Shown here: piece after piece, positions 11,441 through 23,303 of the stretch
Layout: every line of letters begins with the position of its first letter
Position numbering within the stretch: position 1 is the first letter of the stretch
NCBI GenBank assembly: GCA_013398955.1
Contig: VWPU01008492.1
Location: forward strand, 1-64,000
DNA length: 64,000 nucleotides
Direction: 5' to 3'
Source of the DNA: Callaeas wilsoni
Lineage: Eukaryota > Chordata > Aves > Passeriformes > Callaeidae
Program-made: the position numbers and the translations under genes
Notes under the pieces: model-generated
What the model was told of the DNA's origin: nothing
Seen by the model: only the letters and a program-made list of their open reading frames with translations
Database searches by the model: none

Positions 11441-12010
11441 CTGCCAGCTCTGGCGGCGCAGGACAGCATCCCCACGGCCGGGGCACCCGCCCCGGGACAA
11501 AATACCTGCTCCCCGCGGATGTCGGGCTCCCGCAGCTGGGTCGCCGGCGGGCCAGGTGAGCGCGGGGCTGGGCTCTCTCCGGGCCCATGCGTGCCAGCAC
11601 TCGGCTCCCGCTGCGCTCACACCCTGCTGGGTGTGCCCCTGGCCCGGCGGGGCGGCCGCGGCAGGTCCGCACAGGCCGGCAGAGGCGGGCAGACTGCGAG
11701 CCGAGCCGAGCGGAGCGGGGGGCCGGGCTGGGGTCAGGGCGGGCCCCGCCGGCCCCGATGCAGCCGCGGGGAGAGGGGGAAGGGGCCCCGGGGCCGTCAC
11801 GCGTCGCGGCGCAAAGGAGTTTGCAGGCAGCCCACGTCCGGGCAGACGGAGACTCCAGGGAGAGCTCCCGGGAGATGGAGGCAGAGCTTCGTGCATCGCC
11901 GCGCCTTTGAGCAAGGGGCTGTGGGAGCCCCTCGGACAAAAGGGGACTTTTCCCTTCCCGGCAGAGGAAGCCCGAACGGGCACGTCCCAGGTCACCACGG
12001 CTGGCCCGGC
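11441..12010. promoter_or_regulatory. CpG island, candidate GDPD2 promoter (possibly bidirectional)
   Basis: This interval has dense CpG with multiple GC boxes, flanked by CpG-poor sequence. Two splice donors sit inside it. On the minus strand GAGCAG is followed by GTATTT (donor at 11505). On the plus strand gggccag is followed by gtgagc (donor at 11556). The minus donor would make this a first exon of GDPD2, whose known 5' UTR acceptor is 2.6 kb away. The plus donor would start a transcript running into the AT-rich half. The sequence alone does not decide which is used. Confidence 0.6.
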
Positions 12011-13050
12011 TGATATGCCGAGGCATGCTTTGAAGGCAGAAGCACAGAAGTAAAAGTGCTTTCTTGCCTTGAGCCAAGAGAAATCCTTTCGAACCAGTGC
12101 ATCTGAACTTTGCTAAAGCAGCAGATGAAAGGAGGCTCCAGACAGGCCTGATGCCACCTGAAGATAGATGGGCTGATGCCTTCCATCTTCCCCCTTCCTC
12201 CCCGTGGCACAGCAGAGCTGTGTCCACCCCACCCTCTGCTCCAGATCTCAGCTCCTGGCAAGCCAGGAGGCACGACGGGCACTCAGACTTTTCTGCGTCA
12301 CTAAATTGATCCGTCATTGCCTGTGATCTCAGGGGACCCTGCTGAGCTTCTGCCACCTGCAAAGGACCTGACTAAGCTGATTTACAGGGAGGTGATGGCA
12401 TTCTGCAGTGACAGAGCAACTGCCAATTTAGGCAGAAGCCTCAGCGCTCAGCTGGTCCTGTTCCACACTACTGTTAACAGCTTCGGCACAGCTCCTTAAA
12501 CAGCTCAGTGAAACGTGCTGATTAAGGTCTTATCAGTGGAGGGTCTGGAGCACTGCAGGAGGGTTTCTGCAGGAACACCCATTGCTCTGCACCCAAAGGA
12601 GTAAGCTGAAAGCATTGCAGTGGCCAGGAATATCCCTCAGACAAGCAAGTAGCCCTGCACCCTAGATTCTGTCAGCCGTGAGCAGTTTTAGCAGTGAGGT
12701 TCACCTCCTGCACCCGTGTGTTCTGCCGACTCTGACACAGAGCAGCTGTGCTGTTGCACGGAAGAGCAAAGCTGTGGGCACGAGCCTTCCCAGCGGACCT
12801 GTGCCCCAGGAAAGCCCCTGGGCTGCAGAGAGCCCATTTCATGGGGTAGATGGTGCAGTCAGGATTGGATTGCAAGTTTTAGGGAGATGAAGTGAGCACT
12901 GAAGTGAGGTGAAGGATCACTTAAGCGAAGAAAATCTTAGGCAGTGTGTAGGGGAAAACCGAGCATGAATAAAGAGACCAAGGAGATACTGGAGGAGGGG
13001 AAGTTGCAGCAGCGCTCCAGGAGATCAAAAAGCTGTGGATTTTAGTAGTG
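12011..13050. other. Intergenic stretch between two CpG islands
   Basis: CpG density falls and no recognisable exon, RNA gene or repeat was found. Open frames here are shorter than 110 codons, except for one that spills over from the island. Confidence 0.5.
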
Positions 13051-13560
13051 TGAGGCAAAGCTTACGGAAGCAGCATCCCCGGCACATAGAGCAGCGGGAC
13101 AGGCGGCTCCCCGGGGGACTGGCCACCGTCTGACCGCGCCGGAGGGAGCCCATTTCTTGGGGGAGCCGAGCTGTTCCCGCCCGGCGCTGCGGCGGAGCCG
13201 CATCCCCGGGGACCGGCCCGCGACACACGGGCGCGCTGCCCCGCGCCTGCAGCGGCGCCTCTGCCCACGAGAGGGCGACAGCGCGGCGGCTGCGGGCCCG
13301 CGGCCCCTCCCGCCCGGCACGGGGTGCTGTGGGGACGGGCAGCGGCGGCAGGGCCGCCGAGCCATTTCCTAATCCCCGCCGCGTGAGGCAGCCCCGCTGA
13401 GCCAGGGAGCGGCCTCGTAGCCGTGGCTGTGAGGGGCGGGAGCCATGCTGGGTACTGGCACGGGGGGGCCAGAGCCGCGCGGGCAGTGCCGGTGCGTGGC
13501 CACCAGACGGCGACCTCGGCCCGCGCTGCTGCTGCGGGAGCGCCCGAGGTTCGGGTCTGT
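13051..13560. promoter_or_regulatory. Second CpG island, adjoining a minisatellite
   Basis: About 500 bases are very rich in G, C and CpG. On the minus strand a donor-like site (GCTTCC then GTAAGC, donor at 13065) closes the left edge of the island, as for a first exon transcribed leftward towards GDPD2. On the plus strand an ATG at 13445 opens a short frame that runs into the repeat. This may be an alternative GDPD2 promoter or the start of an unknown transcript. No protein family can be named. Confidence 0.5.
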
Positions 13561-13565
13561 CCAAA

Positions 13566-14219
13566 AGGACAGGGCTGAGTCCGGGGTTGTGACCCAGAGG
13601 ACAGGGCTGAGTCCGGGGTTGTGACCCAGAGGACAGGGCTGAGTCCGGGAGTGCGCCCCAGAGGACAGGGCTAAGCTTATGGATGTGACCTAAAGGACAG
13701 GGCTGAGGCCGGGGGTGCGCGCCAAAGGACAGGGCTGAGTTTACGGGTGTGGCCCAGAGGACAGGGCTGAGTTTATGGATGTGACCTAAAGGACAGGGCT
13801 GAGCTCGGGGGTGCGCCCCAAAGGACAGGGCTGAGCTTACGGGTGTGACCCAAAGGACGGGGCTGAGTCCTGGGGTCCACCCCAAAGGACAGGGCTGAGT
13901 CCTGGGGTCTGCCCCAAAGGACAGGGCTGAGCTCACGGGGGTGCCCCAAAGGACAGGGCTGAGCTCACGGGGGTGCCCCAAAGGACAGGGCTGAGTCCTG
14001 GGATCTGCCCCAAAGGACAGGGCTGAACTTATGGGTGTGACCCAGAGGACAGGGCGCTGAGCCCCAAAAGACAGGGCTGAACTTATGAGTATGACCCAAA
14101 GCACTGGGCTGAGCTCAGGCTATGCCCCTCAAAGCACGGAGCTCAGCCCAGGGATGCCACCCAAAGGACAGAGCCGAGCTCAGATTTGATACCCAGAGGA
14201 CAAGGCTGAGCTCGGGGCT
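13566..14219. repeat. Minisatellite, 32-bp unit, about 21 copies
   Basis: Units start with aggacagggctgag and recur exactly every 32 bases from 13566 (13598, 13630, 13662 and so on). Units 4-6 (13662-13757) and units 7-9 (13758-13853) form a near-identical 96-bp higher-order repeat. Units 12 and 13 (13918 and 13950) are identical. One unit near 14046 is shortened, and the last five are visibly more diverged. The unit length is not a multiple of three, yet the minus strand has no stop codon, so the three frames of the same motif alternate as SPVLW, SALSFG and QPCPLG. This looks like non-coding VNTR DNA and not a protein repeat. Confidence 0.93.
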
Positions 14220-15758
14220 GCAGCACCGAGCCCACCAGACTGATGTAAACACGGGCCTCCTTGACATCCACTTCCCTGCCAGCTCAGCCTGAGCTCCGGG
14301 GCCAAGTCGCAGGTGAAAGTTAAAGCCAACAACCAGCGTGTATAATCAAGCTGGCTTAGCTCTACCCGTCTCACCACGGAGTCAGAGGCACCAGAGTTAG
14401 TTGGGAAAAAGAAAATAATGTTCTGTCAACACAGTTGCATGAGCTCATGTATAACATCAAGTGTTGTATCGATGTAAATCAAGTTTGTGTCCTGGTTTCA
14501 CTTGTGAAGGTGCATCTTGTGAGTGTTGTTTTAGATTATGGCAAAGTGATAAAAGCCAACACGGAGAGGGATGGTCTAAGTAAGAAGGGAAAGTTGTGTC
14601 AGTGTATTAGTGCAGATAAAGTTATCTCCCTATAATCTGAACTTGGGAGGTAGAGAAGGTATTTTCAACATATGTAAGTGACTTAATGGCTTCATGTTAG
14701 GCTCCTGTTTGTCCACTGAACTGCTCACAAACTAGTCTTTTCAGGAAAAAAAGCACAAGCCATTGTTTCAGTTACTTATGTTTTTCACTATACTGCACAA
14801 GATCTACAAGAAATACTGCTTTTAAAGATGGACTGTTTTAGGGAATGTTTTCCCTTCATATAATCTCCCATAGGACCTAAGACCAGGAATAAAAGGAAAA
14901 GGCAATACAGGTTTCTGTAACATTATTTCACACTCTTTCAGCTTGTAATAGACAACAGAAGTTCAGAGTATCACCATTTCTCTGCTGTCAGCACTTTAAA
15001 AGCCAGTGGCACAGACTGTGCTTCCACCTCACCTAGTAGCAGACCTACATAAACTGACAGACCAAGGCAAAGGGCTCCATCAGGAATTTAAAAGTCACTG
15101 TTTCCTGCTAAGCTACAGTAATATAGATTCTGCTACATTTTGAATCTGTTCTGCCTAGGCACATTAATAATTAAGTTCCTTGAAAGAGCTAATCAGACAG
15201 TAAACTGCCTGCTTAAGGGGAGGGTGTATGATGATGGCACTAGTCTCAATTTTTTTCCTAAAGGCCAGAAGCTTATAAAGAATTAAATTTTGTGGTGAAC
15301 AAGCTTTGAATCAGATTTTTTTTCCCACCAGAAGTGGACTAGTTAAGGAGATCAGGAGCACAGATTGTGAGAGTATTATTCATCTTGGGAAAAATCTCTG
15401 TGGATGACTGTACTTATTTCAGCTCTTATCACAGAGTTTGTACGATACAAGGCAAATCACTTGACCCAAACTTTTCACAGGTGGTCCTTCACAGTTTAAT
15501 TTCCTGAGTACTTGAAAACAGCATGGGGCAGATTTTCAGGAGTGCTAATCATTAACTGTTGTAATTGAGCTCAGTGACAGGAACCCTGAGGATCAAATGC
15601 TAAGGAGTGCTAGGAGTTCAAGCCTCTCAGTGACAGCAGATCGCAGGCTGGGCACTGTACCAGTGCAGGGGTTAGAACCACTGTTTCCATAGGAATCCAA
15701 CACCCCTCAAGGGTTTATGGAGATTTATTAAGGTACAGGCTTTTACAAGACCATACTA
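14220..15758. other. AT-rich non-coding stretch after the composition boundary
   Basis: GC content and CpG drop abruptly at the end of the minisatellite. Beyond short homopolymer runs I see no exon, RNA gene or recognisable repeat. Confidence 0.5.
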
Positions 15759-16428
15759 GATCATAGAACAGCCTGATTTGGAAGGGACCTTAAAGACCAT
15801 CCAGTTGCAACCCCCTTGCCAGGGGCAGGGACACCTTCCACCAGACCAGCTTGCTCAGAGTCCCATCCAACCTGACAAGTTCTTCCAGGGGTGGGGCAGC
15901 CACAGCTTCTCTGGGCAATCTGCCAGTGCCTCACTGGCCTCACAGTCAAGAAATTCTTCCTGACATCTAATCTAAATCTAGTTTTAGTCTGAAGCCATTC
16001 CCCCTTGTCCTGTCACTCCAGGATCTTGTGAAAAGTCCCTCTTCATGTTTCTTGTGGGCTCCCTTCAGGTACTGGAAAGCCACAATAAGGTCACCCAGCA
16101 GCCTTCATTTCTATAGGTTGAACAATCCCAATTCTCTCAGCCTCTCCCCATAGCAGAGCTGTTCCATCCCTCTGATCACCTGGGGACATCCTCTGGACTC
16201 ACTCCAACAGGTCCATGTCCTTCCTGTGCTGGGGACTCCAGAGCTGGAGGCAGCACTGCAGGTGGCGTCCCACCAGAGTGGAGCAGAGGGGCAGAATCCC
16301 CTCCCTCCCCTGCTGCCCACGGGGCTTTTGCTGCAGCCCAGGACACACTTGGTTTTCTGGGCTGTGAGTGCACATGGCTGGGTCATGTCCAGCCTCTCAT
16401 CCACCAGCACCCCCAAATCCTTCTTGTC
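15759..16428 (-). mobile_element. CR1 LINE fragment, about 670 bp, 5'-truncated
   Basis: Read on the minus strand this is the 3' end of a CR1 retrotransposon. On the plus strand it begins tcatagaacagcctgatttg and ggaagggacc, followed by the usual ccaccagaccagcttgctcag, all in reverse-complement order. The minus frame holds a decayed end of the reverse-transcriptase ORF (GVLVDERLDMTQ and YGERLRELGLFNL motifs). It is a dead, 5'-truncated copy typical of birds. Confidence 0.92.
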
Positions 16429-18297
16429 AGGATAAGCAACAGTTAATATGCTCAGTAAGTTTTACACTACAAAATATGGTTAGGAAATAGTGTTTTAGGC
16501 ACAGTGTCATATCCTAGCTAAAGTGAAAAACAAAATAAAAACAAACAGGCAACTCCTGCTTTCATTAAAAGAAAAACATTAGTTATCAGATTCTGGTTGT
16601 TATGTCTGAGATGTGTCTTGTAAGACGCACATGCTATGCTTCATTCATGATTTCAAGGACCAAAATATTTGGGTTTGTTCACATGTAGCTCTTTCTTCAT
16701 GAAACTTGAACTAGTTTAGAATTTGAAGATGTTTATCATTTGTCATTTCCTAATTGCCTTTTTGCATACTTAACAGAAGTCACACACTAACAAACTGAAG
16801 GCAAATCTAAAGTACTCAGTTTCAGATGCAGCAGAAGGTATGATTGCTTGCAATTGTGCATCTTAACAGCATATCTTTGTATCATCTATACAAAGGAAGT
16901 CAACTAATTTAATTATAGCACAACTGTTTTTTCTAGTAAGTCCATTTCCTTTATGGGGATAATTAACTTTACTGGAAGTTAAATTGTAGGCATAAATTAC
17001 TGAATGTGGCAACACTGGTATTCTGTAGATCTGGTTTCACTTGCTCTGTATGGAAAAGCACTTGACCACTAGTCTGTTATTTTCTGATTGATATTTGTGG
17101 TTTTTTCTCTCCAGGAAAAAAAAAAAGAAATTTACCTTGTCAATAAAACAGCTTACGGGCCACTTACTGGCATTGGTCTACTGCAAAAACATTTGTATTT
17201 AGGGTTTTTAATGCTTATTTACTAGCTTTTAAGATATACCATTATTTTTGTGCTGGGACAAGCCTTTTCTGTGGAGTGTTTGCTCCTGCCTCACACCTAA
17301 TTTCTGCTCAGAGTTATAGTTACTATAGAACAGCATTCCTCCCCCCCTTTCAGCATGTAAAAGCAGCTGCAAGATCACTGTGTTAGGTCATGCTGTGGAA
17401 CACAAAATTGATTTGTTGCTTGAGCTGCCTTTCTCTCCTCACGGTTTCAGAAGCCTCCCATGAAGTCATTACCACTCAGTGATGTTACTGTTCAGCTACA
17501 AGCTCTGTTACAGCGTTAGTGGGGAGCTAGCAGCTGTCTAGGTAGAGTAAGACCCTACAGCAGCATTCCTGTCAAAAATGAGCTGAAGTGCTTGACAGAG
17601 AGAGGCTCAACTCTCAAACTGTAACGAGGACCTGTTAGGGTACAACCCAAGCTGCAGAGCACCTTAATCACTTGCTGTGTGTTCAAGTATTGACACAGAC
17701 CCTGGCTGAGGTCAGTCCTTGCTCAAGGAGCGTCCTTTCGGATCCCCTACGAGTCTTACCACTCACGGGGTTCCATCCTCTGGAAATCCAGGCAGAGAGA
17801 ACAAAGTCCTCTTGCACACCTATTTTACCATCTCTTTCTCAGCGAGCTCATTTGAGGGTAAGTAACAGTTCTGTGAGTCACAATGTGCTGCAGTCATTAA
17901 TACTCCCACCCTACTTGCAGTGCTGCTGTGTTTTTTCCCTTAATATGTACAAGCTGTTGTTATTATACAGCTTTACAGGACTATTAGAGCCTGTCCTGTA
18001 GCCTTTAGAGAAACAATTAATTATATTAGATGCTTCCATGAAAGCCACTTTCCCACACACGTAACTACATTCTGTGCTTTATAGCAACTGTAAAATACTA
18101 AAGTAAATACTAAAATTGAAAAAACCCCCCAGTAACAACCACAAAGAAGAAGCCCCCCAGATGAAGAAAAGGCCCAAACCAGCCCCACTTACCAGGCAGA
18201 AGCAACTCCTTTTTTCACACTCTCTACTGTATAGAAGCAACAGCTGTTTGCCATTGCCAAATTTATAGGAGCAGCCTCCAGAACTGTGCTAAGGGTG
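16429..18297. other. AT-rich non-coding stretch
   Basis: No gene-like exon or named repeat was found. A C run at about 17341 and A runs at about 17116 are the only simple sequence. Confidence 0.5.
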
Positions 18298-18301
18298 GGT
18301 T

Positions 18302-18310
18302 TATATAAAG
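18302..18310 (+). promoter_or_regulatory. TATA-like box TATATAAAG
   Basis: The sequence gggttTATATAAAGggccc has a full TATA-box match with GC-rich flanks on both sides, the classic core-promoter context. It stands about 28 bases upstream of a 143-bp tandem duplication. No coding sequence follows, so it might drive a non-coding RNA, belong to an old LTR, or be chance in AT-rich DNA. Confidence 0.3.
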
Positions 18311-18337
18311 GGCCCTGGCTAGGGAGTGGTTAGTAAC

Positions 18338-18622
18338 GTGGTGGAGTTGTGGGGTTTGTAGCCTATTAGGTGGCTGATGAAGCGTCTGTGTCCTTGTGAA
18401 GTCAGTATATAGTATTGCTAAAGGAGAAGTAATTTTTATCTGTAAAGGTAACATTTTGGGTCTAGAATAGTTAGCTAAATGTGGTGGAGTTGTGGGGTTT
18501 GTATCCCATTAGGTGGCTGGTGGTGTAGCTGTGTCCTGGTGAAGTCAGTATGGGGTATTGCTAAAAGCAAAGTAGTTTTTATCTATAAAGACAACATTTT
18601 GGGTCTAGAATAGTTAGTTAAA
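18338..18622. repeat. Tandem duplication, 143-bp unit, two copies
   Basis: The motif gtggtggagttgtggggttt starts at 18338 and again at 18481. The copies share the order ttaggtggctg, gaagtcagtat, attgctaaa, and acattttgggtctagaatag. The copies differ by scattered substitutions, so the duplication is not recent. No known repeat family is recognised. Confidence 0.88.
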
Positions 18623-21600
18623 CTTTATTTATCTACTGTAAGTGTAATTTCCTTGCTATTTTCATTTATGTTTTATTGCCTTGTACCTATTTAAGGTCTT
18701 TTCGAGCTGTAAGTATCTTTAGGTAGGGGCTCTTCTGATTTATTTAACATAGGTAAAATATTATGGCTTTTAAAGAAGAAATGCTTTAGTACTGTCTAGC
18801 ATCTATTTTCTTACTTAGCTGTTACAGATGCCTACTGTGTTTTTCTGTAATGGCTTTGTTTTAGTTACTGCTGTGTGAATTTTCTTCTGACCCTTTAACT
18901 AGTGCAAAGGGTTGTAGGGGATTTCTCGCTAGTGGTCCGTATTTGTATTATTTTCCTCTGTGTTTTCTCAGAGCTGCTGTGTAATCAGTATCTTTGGGGT
19001 TTAGTTTTTGGCTGCCCACAGTTGCCAATATTCAGTATTTATGGACAAAATACTAATTTTGGGGGGCAAAGGTGTCTGCCTCAGGCAGCTGAAGGTGTTT
19101 GTGCAGCTTTGAGAACAGCATTTTCAAGTAGAACCTTTTGTGGTTTGTATCCTCTGAAAACAGCACTGCAAGAGATCCTTGCTGCTTTTTCAGGTGGAGT
19201 GAAAACAGTGTGGAGAGGCTTGACATTGTGTCTGAGCTGTTCTGAAGAAGAGTTACCACTAGCAAATACAGAAGAAAGCTATTTTTGTTTTTTTGGTACT
19301 TGGTTTTCTGGAAGCCCACCAGCTTGTTCCTACTAAGTTTTAATTAATGGTTTGAAGTAATGATAGAATAATAAAGTCATGCTTCTAAGTGGTTTTGCTT
19401 TTGAGTCAGTAAAAGCTTCACAGATTCAGATGTTATTAAACCAGTTAAATAGTAACTTTGGCGGTAGTGTACTTAAAACAGCATGTGTATCTCTTTAGTC
19501 CTTTTTTTCCTCAGCTTGATTATATTTCAAATGCAAAGTTCATGCAGTTACAGCTTGTGCACTAAAAAGATGTGCCAATTGCTTCTCCCCACAATGCAGC
19601 TTGTGATAAAATTCCCTTTTGTGCTTTTTTCCAAGTTGTTTTTGGGTTTTGCTGTTAATTTGAGTAGTTGATCCTCTGTCCAGAACAGAATGCGTTTTGC
19701 ATTAGGAAATAAAGCCAGACTTGTGGTTCTCGTTGCCTGTGTTGCAGCACACATGCACTAACACTCACTGAGAACTTGTAGGCATCCCTGTGTAGTGCTC
19801 GCTAGGTAAGGCACTTACACAGGGATCGAAGGGCTGTTTGTAGAGCTTACCTTATCTGAAGAAGGTGCTCGAGTGGCCAGAAGAGGATCTGTTCTTTGGC
19901 AGAACTGGGCTGGTCTGTAACTCACATATGCACGGTGGGGTTAGAATTTGTGAAGCTGATGCAGAGGGTGATCTCACTGCTGGATCGCTGCAGGGTGATG
20001 CTGAAATGGGAGGGTTTGTTGCCTGAAATCCTCATCTCCAGCACTGCGAGGAAAAGAAGCACACCTGGAAAAAGAAGTCTTATAGAGCAAGTCCTGAGAG
20101 GACTTTCAGTGGTTGTTGAGATGAAAAATGCCACTCACAAGCTTGCAGCTCTCATTGAAGCTACCACCACAGCTTGTACCTCATTGCATTAGAGCTATAG
20201 GATATGTACAGCTATGGGGGGAAGGTGATTGTTGCCTCAGGTACTTGTGCTTGCTCGCCTTGTCAGGTGCACTTAGTGACAGATGGCTGCGAGGAGCTGA
20301 GACTATTCCTGGCTCAGCATGGAGGGCATTGCCTTGGCACTTGGGCTGTTTTGTCACTGTCAGGCTTTGTTTCTGGGTTCTGCAGGATTGTACAGAAGTA
20401 GAGCAGGTACCGCATGTATTTGAGACAGCCCCCACATGTGAAGTCTGGCATGGAAGAAAGCAACATGCTGGTTGGCAAAACAGAAAAAAAAAAGGTAGAG
20501 AGAATGTAGGAGAATGCATTCAGGACGAATCTGAAATGAGCAAACCCCATCGGGGATGCAGCAGTGACTGAAGGTTGGCTGGGAGGTCTAGTTGTGTGAT
20601 AAGATATCAGGAATAAAACTGCAAAACTTAGATGGATGTTGCTGGGGCCTTGTGTCCAGGTGGAGTTGTATGGCCCTGGCTTGTTGGGGGTGTTTGCCAA
20701 GGATGTTTTAACTTCTCAGATCAAGGCTCTTGGGTAATGAACATATATTCAGCAGTTTAGAAGGGTTTACTTAAGTAATAATGTATGTTTCACTACCTTC
20801 TGTGCATTATGTAGGTGTTTTATATTATGTGAAATTCTGAATGAGCCTCCCTGGATGTTAGTCACTTGGTTAACAGAGCTAGGTAACGTGACCATTAATA
20901 TTTCTGTGAAATAGTCTAATTACTTTTTTCTGAACCTCTTTTTCTGTTGTGTGAAGCCTAGATAAGTGTTATGTTTTTTGTTTCTGTAAAACACATAAAC
21001 ACATGACAAACAAACACCCCCACCAAATGCCAAGACGCAAACACACAAAACCCAAACTTGCTCTAAATCTGTTCTGCCTTAAGCAGAGGTGGCAGGTAAC
21101 AGACTGACTGCAATTGCTGAATTAGGTGATTTTGTCACTTCAAGAATGTAGTTGCATTCAGTCACAGAGGGATGGAGCATTTGGAGTAGCTCCCTAAATG
21201 GCAGGGGGCTGGTAACCCAGATGGTTCTTCCTGGCTCTTTAATTTCCTACCCCAGTGTCTTGTGTTAATAAAGTGCCAGGGCTGTCCTTTCCTGTTCTCT
21301 TTAGATAACTGCCTGCTTATCCCTTTTCCAGACCATGGGGAATCCTTGAGGAGTGCAGATGGGATTGTTGAGACTGCAGGTGGGTTTTTTGGTACAAGAG
21401 CATGGGCCATTCCTGGTGGTGTTCCAATTCAAGGGACTGTTTTTGTCAACCTGTGGTGGCAGTGAGTGCAATAAACTTCCCTTACTGCCTCTTGAAGTGT
21501 GTGGTGTAGATCCTGCCTGTGCAGCAGGCACCTCACATCTGTCAGTTAGTTTGTTTTCACTTCTGTGAATGAAGTTGTGTGTGTGCTTGAAAGGCAGGGC

Positions 21601-23240
21601 CCTAAAAATCCATGACACCTGCATCCTAAATTGTATTATGAGTGTATAGGAAGACACTCATCTGAGATTAAATGGAATGTGAAATGATGTTTAGCTGGGA
21701 AGAAGATGGATTTACTGCTGGTGATCAGAAGGAAAAGAGTTTCTGATAATAAAAATAAAGCACTGTGTTGAGGAAACTTAAACAGATACTTAATGGTGCT
21801 TCTATATTCAATGTGAAACATGCAAATGAGGTTGCCAGATGGCACAAGAGAAACTTGCATAGAATCTAGCAAAATAAATAACACTTCTTGCAGTGAAAGT
21901 CAACAACAAGCAGAAATACTTATAATGCATTATTTTACAGTAATAGGATATTCATAAATAATAGATTCCATGCTAATCTATCACTACCAGAGGGAGGTGC
22001 CAACATCTCAAGAATTGACAAAACTTTTGTTCTTGGGTTATTTAATTTTTCAATTCATGATTAAGCAATAAAATCAATGACTCAAGCCCCTATTTGAAGA
22101 AAGTTGTAAACTGCGTCCACTCTACTTGAATAGAAGCCCTGAAAACAAACATGAATAGAAAATTCTAGACGTACGTAACTAGAAAGAAGTATAAGTAATC
22201 TTGGAAAGCTGCCAGAGTCTTAAAAAACCAGACTGAGATACTTATTCCCAAGGTGTCTGCATCAAAAGGCAGATCATAGTTGATGCATGATTCTTATGGC
22301 TTTGAGAAAGCATTTGCTCTTAATGATGAAATGAATTTTTTTTTTTTCTTACCCAGAGTTTCAATACTTCAAGGAGCAGCATGCATTATTGCTTGTATTA
22401 GTACTTGATTGCACTTGCCTGGAAATTACCAGGATGAAACCATTTACATTCCTACACACTAAGCAGTATATTTGCTCAGCTCAGTTTTTAATCTGTTAAG
22501 AAATGCAGTAGTTAAAATTAAAACCAATCCTACAGATAGTTAATTTGTTTTCCCGCACAGTCAGTGATAGGCTGGTGCAGCTTTTTTTGAAAGAAGTATG
22601 TCTGAGTAATTGCAGAGGTATTTGGTAGTTTTCTCACACAAGTTTAAAAGTGTTCATTTACCTTCCTGTGCCGTCCCTGCGTGTGGATGTGTTGAGCGTT
22701 GGAGGCAGCAGGCTGGGCCTGGGGGAAGGCACTGCTGAGCACTGATAGCTGCGTGTCCCAGCTGGTGCTGCTGGAGACACAGAAGGCTGAAACTGCTCTC
22801 CGAAACACTGGAGTGGCCTTCATGCAGGAAAGAGAAGGCTCCTGGGGAAAAGTGTAAGAATGAGATGTCTGACTGGTGCCCCAGGCTGGGGAGGCAGGAG
22901 TAGGAGCTCTGAGCCAAACTCAACACAGAACAGCGCTTGCCGCAGGCTCAGATGGATTCTTGTGCAGTCCACCTCTAGCTGATCGTGTGCTCCTGTGTTC
23001 TCTGAGCATTTGTTAGCAGCTTTGAGATGCAAGCTCTTTTGATTCATGGAGCATCATTGCGTTGGGGATCTAACTCTCATAATTCTTGAAAATAATGACA
23101 GTACCTGAAGATTGAAGAGTTTCAATTAAAGGATCCCGGAACTGGAAATAGGTTTTGTGGTAGGGAGCTGCTGTGTTGAAGACCTTATCAGGCAATTTTT
23201 CTGTTCTGGTGTCTTAACACCAATTTAGTGTCTGCTTCTT
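18623..23240. other. AT-rich non-coding stretch
   Basis: No supported gene. Open frames up to 147 codons (20128-20571, plus) show no domain. A short hairpin lies at 19786-19824, and an A/C-rich run of simple sequence at about 20990-21060. Confidence 0.45.
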
Positions 23241-23244
23241 CCTG

Positions 23245-23303
23245 AGGGTTGGAGCGAGATGATCTTTAAGGTCTCCTACAACCCAAACCATTCTGTGATA
23301 AAG
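23245..23303 (+). mobile_element. CR1 LINE 3'-end fragment
   Basis: A short copy of the CR1 tail: gggttggagcgagatgatct, then aaggtctcctacaaccc and ccattctgtgat. Only the last 60 bases of the element remain. Confidence 0.8.

Noticed and set aside
11247..12362. Minus-strand 371-codon open frame across the CpG island
   Set aside because: Long stop-free frames are expected in such GC-rich DNA. The product is an arginine, alanine, glycine and proline-rich string with no known domain, and a shadow frame of similar quality exists on the other strand.
16111..16416. Minus-strand open frame as a gene
   Set aside because: It is the decayed end of the CR1 reverse-transcriptase ORF, already covered by the element annotation.
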